NCBI GenBank assembly: GCA_003151895.1
Contig: PLYX01000201.1
Span: 1-7,761 of the forward strand
Source: Solirubrobacterales bacterium
Lineage (GTDB): Bacteria > Actinomycetota > Thermoleophilia > Solirubrobacterales > Solirubrobacteraceae
DNA: 7,761 bases
Reading direction: 5' to 3'
Shown here piece after piece: positions 6,413 to 7,761 of this stretch. The notes beneath the pieces were generated by a model, which made no database searches, was not told where the DNA came from, and saw nothing but the letters and a program-made list of their open reading frames with translations. The position numbers were made by a program, and so were the translations under genes. Every line of letters begins with the position of its first letter. The stretch's first letter is position 1.

Positions 6413-7226
6413 CCAGGATGTGGGTCTGCGACATCCCGAACGCGAGCACCACGATCAGCCCGATGTACACGAGACCGATCGCGATCCGGTGGCGGCGTGG
6501 CACGCGGTAGTAGGCCGCCTGCTCGATCGTGCGCGACCTGAGCTGGCGCCAGCGGCGCGGCATCTCGCGCAGGGCGAGCAGGATGAAGATGAGCAGGAAT
6601 GGGTTGCCCAGCAGCAAGATCATCGCCACCAAGCCGCCGATCCCCAGGAACCACATGGACGGGGCCACAGCCGCCATTGCGCGACCACCGTCAAACGGCA
6701 CGACCGGGATCAGGTTGATCAGGTTGAGGAAGAAAGCTATGTAGGCGAGCGCAAGCAGGAGGTCGCTGCCGGTGAGCGCCCCCGCCACCGCCACCCCCAC
6801 CGCGCCGAGCGTGCCAAGCACGGGTCCCGCCAAGCCCACGCGCGCCTCGGCGAGCGCGTTGTCGCCGAGCGAGCGCGAGAAGATCGCGGCGCCCAGGAAC
6901 GGGATGAACATCGGCGTGCTCGCCTTGATCCCCTCCCGTCGCAGCTGGATCACGTGGCCCATCTCGTGGACGAACAGCAGCGCCACGAAGCCCGCCGCGA
7001 ACGGCCAGCCCCAGAGCAGGCTGTAGGCGGCGATCGACACGAGCGCCGTGCCTCCGGTCGTCAGCAGCTTCAGCTTCGGGAGCAGCAGCAGGCCCCCCTT
7101 CAGGTACGCGCCGAACTTCGCCGCCAAAGCGGCCACGCCCGCAAGCGCCCCGCCCGCCCGTTTGCGCAGGGAACGCCTCGGGCGCCCGAATGGGCTCTCG
7201 CTCGCAACCGGCAGTTGGCCGTCCAT
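6381..7226 (-). CDS. M50 family (site-2 protease-like) membrane metallopeptidase
   Basis: This is a 281-residue multi-spanning membrane protein of the intramembrane zinc protease family. The metal site is HEMGH (H87, E88, H91) in a hydrophobic helix (about 76-94), and the third ligand is D179 in NLIPVVPFDGGR (171-182), both as in the family. Further membrane segments lie near 56-74, 130-152, 156-173, 192-220 and 247-265. No PDZ domain is present, so it is not of the RseP type. The N-terminus is basic and cytoplasmic. ATG 7226 is preferred; GGAG is only 2 nt upstream, but GACAAT lies 6 nt upstream, matching the leaderless layout of other genes here. The frame is open further upstream, to 7499, but that part looks non-coding. 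The last residues (about SAGHSFRSI) and the stop come from the 29-bp repeat, so the native end may have been replaced. The substrate is unknown. Confidence 0.88.
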   Translation of the reverse strand: MDGQLPVASESPFGRPRRSLRKRAGGALAGVAALAAKFGAYLKGGLLLLPKLKLLTTGGTALVSIAAYSLLWGWPFAAGFVALLFVHEMGHVIQLRREGIKASTPMFIPFLGAAIFSRSLGDNALAEARVGLAGPVLGTLGAVGVAVAGALTGSDLLLALAYIAFFLNLINLIPVVPFDGGRAMAAVAPSMWFLGIGGLVAMILLLGNPFLLIFILLALREMPRRWRQLRSRTIEQAAYYRVPRRHRIAIGLVYIGLIVVLAFGMSQTHILVSAGHSFRSI

Positions 7227-7232
7227 GACTCC

Positions 7233-7238
7233 ATTGTC
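7233..7238 (-). promoter_or_regulatory. Possible -10 element (GACAAT) of the M50 gene
   Basis: The minus strand reads GACAAT, then 6 nt, then the ATG at 7226, the same spacing as the TAGGCT genes. The first base departs from TANNNT. A TAGGCG further upstream (7256-7261) is an alternative. This is a weak call. Confidence 0.3.
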
Positions 7239-7328
7239 GCAGCCGCCATAAGCGGCGCCTAAGAAGCCGGGCGCAATCCGTTTGAATGGCTTTTTTCGGA
7301 ACGTGCGGGGAGAACTACTCGACCGCCC

Positions 7329-7357
7329 TTGACGAGGGCTCGCAAGAGGCGTACGTT
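7329..7357 (+). promoter_or_regulatory. Well-formed housekeeping-type promoter, TTGACG - 17 bp - TACGTT
   Basis: TTGACG (7329-7334) and TACGTT (7352-7357) are separated by the optimal 17 bp. This is the best -35/-10 pair in the window, predicting a start near 7363-7365. No start codon or ribosome site follows usefully: the ATG at 7360 is immediately followed by TAG. The product would therefore be a non-coding RNA or a long 5' precursor of tmRNA. Confidence 0.55.
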
Positions 7358-7358
7358 G

Positions 7359-7488
7359 GATGTAGACGCGGACCCCGAGCCGCAAAGAGCGAGGCCACCG
7401 AGGTGTGAGGCCGCGCCACCCGCCACCGGAAGGCCCTCGGCCAACCGGCGGCAGGTTCCTCGAAGCGGCCCGGGACCGCGTCGACTTC
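7359..7488 (+). ncRNA. Candidate structured RNA of unknown class (about 130 nt)
   Basis: The segment begins at the predicted start of the TTGACG/TACGTT promoter and its two ends pair. GACGCGG (7365-7371) pairs with CCGCGTC (7476-7482); after an A-A mismatch CCC/GGG continues, then G7377-C7471, then GCCGC (7379-7383) with GCGGC (7465-7469). Short outer pairs extend the stem beyond 7365 and 7482. Inside lies a hairpin at 7420-7451 built from CCG/CGG, CCGG/CCGG and GGCC/GGCC with a CTC loop and symmetric AA/AA mismatches. I do not recognise SRP RNA, 6S, 6C, RNase P or a tRNA in it. In DNA this G/C-rich some stems arise by chance, so this is a hypothesis from hand pairing. Confidence 0.35.
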
Positions 7489-7496
7489 GTTAACGA
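7487..7496. repeat. Perfect 10-bp palindrome TCGTTAACGA
   Basis: This fully self-complementary 10-mer is centred on GTTAAC in an A/T-richer pocket just after the candidate structured RNA. It could be a regulator binding site; nothing in the sequence identifies the regulator. Confidence 0.4.
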
Positions 7497-7541
7497 CATT
7501 TCTGCGTAATGGCATCTGCGCGCGTCCCGTGTCGTGGCTCA

Positions 7542-7563
7542 CCAATGTCATGACCCCAATGTC
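7542..7563 (+). repeat. Direct repeat CCAATGTC, two copies at a 14-bp period
   Basis: CCAATGTC occurs at 7542-7549 and 7556-7563, and a partial CATGTC follows at 7575-7580. The array lies just upstream of the inverted repeat ahead of ssrA and may be a protein-binding site. The period is not an integral number of helical turns, which weakens this. Confidence 0.3.
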
Positions 7564-7585
7564 GCGGCGCGCTTCATGTCGGGGG

Positions 7586-7616
7586 CGTTGCTGCGCCGGG
7601 CCGCGGCGCAGCAACG
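7586..7616. repeat. Perfect 12-bp inverted repeat immediately upstream of the ssrA promoter
   Basis: CGTTGCTGCGCC (7586-7597) and GGCGCAGCAACG (7605-7616) are exact reverse complements around the 7-nt loop GGGCCGC. The right arm ends 4 bp before the likely ssrA -10 box, so the dyad occupies the -35/spacer region. No T-run follows, which argues against an ordinary intrinsic terminator, although it could end the transcript starting near 7364. An operator for ssrA is the main alternative. Confidence 0.7.
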
Positions 7617-7620
7617 GCGC

Positions 7621-7626
7621 TACACT
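7621..7626 (+). promoter_or_regulatory. Likely ssrA -10 element (TACACT)
   Basis: TACACT fits TANNNT. Transcription would start near 7633, about 11 nt before the mature tmRNA 5' end at 7644, leaving a short leader for 5' processing. The -35 position is inside the inverted repeat and does not resemble TTGACA. Confidence 0.45.
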
Positions 7627-7643
7627 GGACATGCAACATCCAC

Positions 7644-7761
7644 GGGGACGACAGGCTTCGACGCGGTCGGTTCGTGTGGGTGGTCGCGAGTCGAGGTCCC
7701 GGGCGGCCTCGTAAAACACCCGGGAAAACCATAAGTGCGGACTCTCACGAGTACGCCCTCG
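7644..7761 (+). ncRNA. ssrA: Transfer-messenger RNA (tmRNA), 5' part, truncated by the window end
   Basis: tmRNA acts with SmpB to rescue stalled ribosomes, first as a tRNA charged with Ala and then as an mRNA for a degradation tag. The 5' end GGGGACGACAGGCTTCGACG is the standard tmRNA start (GGGG, then a TTCGACG block). Next comes pseudoknot 1, visible as two interleaved stems: CGAGG (7692-7696) with CCTCG (7707-7711), and TCCCGGG (7697-7703) with CCCGGGA (7719-7725), including the usual CCTCGTAAAA junction. The tag frame resumes at GCG 7737 and reads ADSHEYAL before the window ends, close to the mycobacterial tag ADSHQRDYALAA. The remaining pseudoknots and the 3' half of the tRNA-like domain lie outside. 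smpB is about 1.9 kb upstream on the same strand. Confidence 0.95.

Larger units (their letters stand above)
7239..7643. other. Gene-free interval between the M50 gene and ssrA, rich in signals
   Basis: I find no convincing protein gene in these 405 bases. The part next to the M50 gene has a locally A/T-richer patch with a T6 run (7291-7296) but only a 4-bp stem before it. The remainder holds an orphan promoter, a foldable segment, a palindrome, direct repeats and a long inverted repeat, each listed separately. The longer open frames crossing it use uncharacteristic codons or run across the tmRNA. Confidence 0.7.

Noticed and set aside
5787..7262. Long plus-strand open frame of 491 codons
   Set aside because: It lies antisense to the lipoprotein and M50 genes, both with clear motifs, and its product is an Arg/His/Gln-rich low-complexity string typical of the reverse of GC-rich coding DNA.
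7265..7296. Intrinsic terminator ahead of the T6 run at 7291-7296
   Set aside because: Only AGCC/GGCT (4 bp) with a long loop precedes the T-run, and no plus-strand gene ends there.
7359..7488. Could the foldable segment be SRP RNA, 6S, 6C or a tRNA?
   Set aside because: A GGAA is present but without the AGCAG side of the SRP helix; there are no C-rich hairpin loops for 6C, no large central bubble for 6S, and no GGTTCGAATCC-type T-arm.
7227..7499. N-terminal extension of the M50 protein to position 7499
   Set aside because: The extra 91 residues lack family similarity, cross the promoter-rich intergenic region and lie antisense to the structured segment.
7405..7509. Small plus-strand frame, GTG start, 34 residues
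   Set aside because: GAGG is only 1 nt from the GTG, the start is rare, the product matches nothing and it coincides with the foldable segment.
7315..7719. Minus-strand open frame of 134 codons
   Set aside because: It runs across the 5' part of tmRNA and its pseudoknot; no motif and no ribosome site.

Overview
The window is high-GC actinobacterial DNA with strong G/C preference at third codon positions. The best guess is a deep-branching lineage such as Thermoleophilia/Solirubrobacterales. That rests on the general look of FtsE, the S41 and S2P proteins and the small two-cysteine lipoprotein, plus an actinobacterial-type tmRNA tag (ADSHEYAL...). The taxon is an inference, not something read directly.

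Layout. (1) Positions 1-173, minus strand: N-terminal fragment of an M16 zinc peptidase (HFLEH motif), divergent from the next block. (2) 254-2039, plus: ftsE-ftsX, the ABC-type divisome/cell-wall regulator. (3) 2122-5180, plus: a membrane-anchored S41 C-terminal processing peptidase overlapping by 4 nt a short RNase R/II-type exoribonuclease that lacks N-terminal cold-shock domains. (4) 5290-5775, plus: smpB, followed by a strong GC hairpin. (5) 5811-7226, minus: a small two-cysteine lipoprotein and a multi-spanning site-2-protease-like M50 metallopeptidase, separated by a 29-bp tandem-repeat array that supplies the M50 stop codon. (6) 7239-7643: a gene-free stretch with a well-formed promoter, a foldable segment starting at its predicted transcription start, a 10-bp palindrome, direct repeats and a 12-bp perfect inverted repeat. 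(7) 7644-end: the 5' part of ssrA (tmRNA), cut off inside the tag-coding sequence.

Functionally, the exoribonuclease, SmpB and tmRNA are the core of trans-translation (ribosome rescue plus decay of the faulty mRNA). They lie in the same order and orientation as rnr-smpB-ssrA of Bacillus subtilis, but here two opposite-strand envelope-protein genes separate smpB from ssrA. FtsEX followed by an S41 peptidase likewise resembles the B. subtilis ftsEX-ctpB neighbourhood.

A recurrent regulatory signal is TAGGCT placed exactly 6 nt before the start codon of three genes (M16, S41 peptidase, smpB). This fits -10 elements of leaderless transcripts. The least explained part of the window is 7329-7616 (orphan promoter, structured segment, inverted repeat), which may hold an undescribed small RNA or an elaborate ssrA control region.
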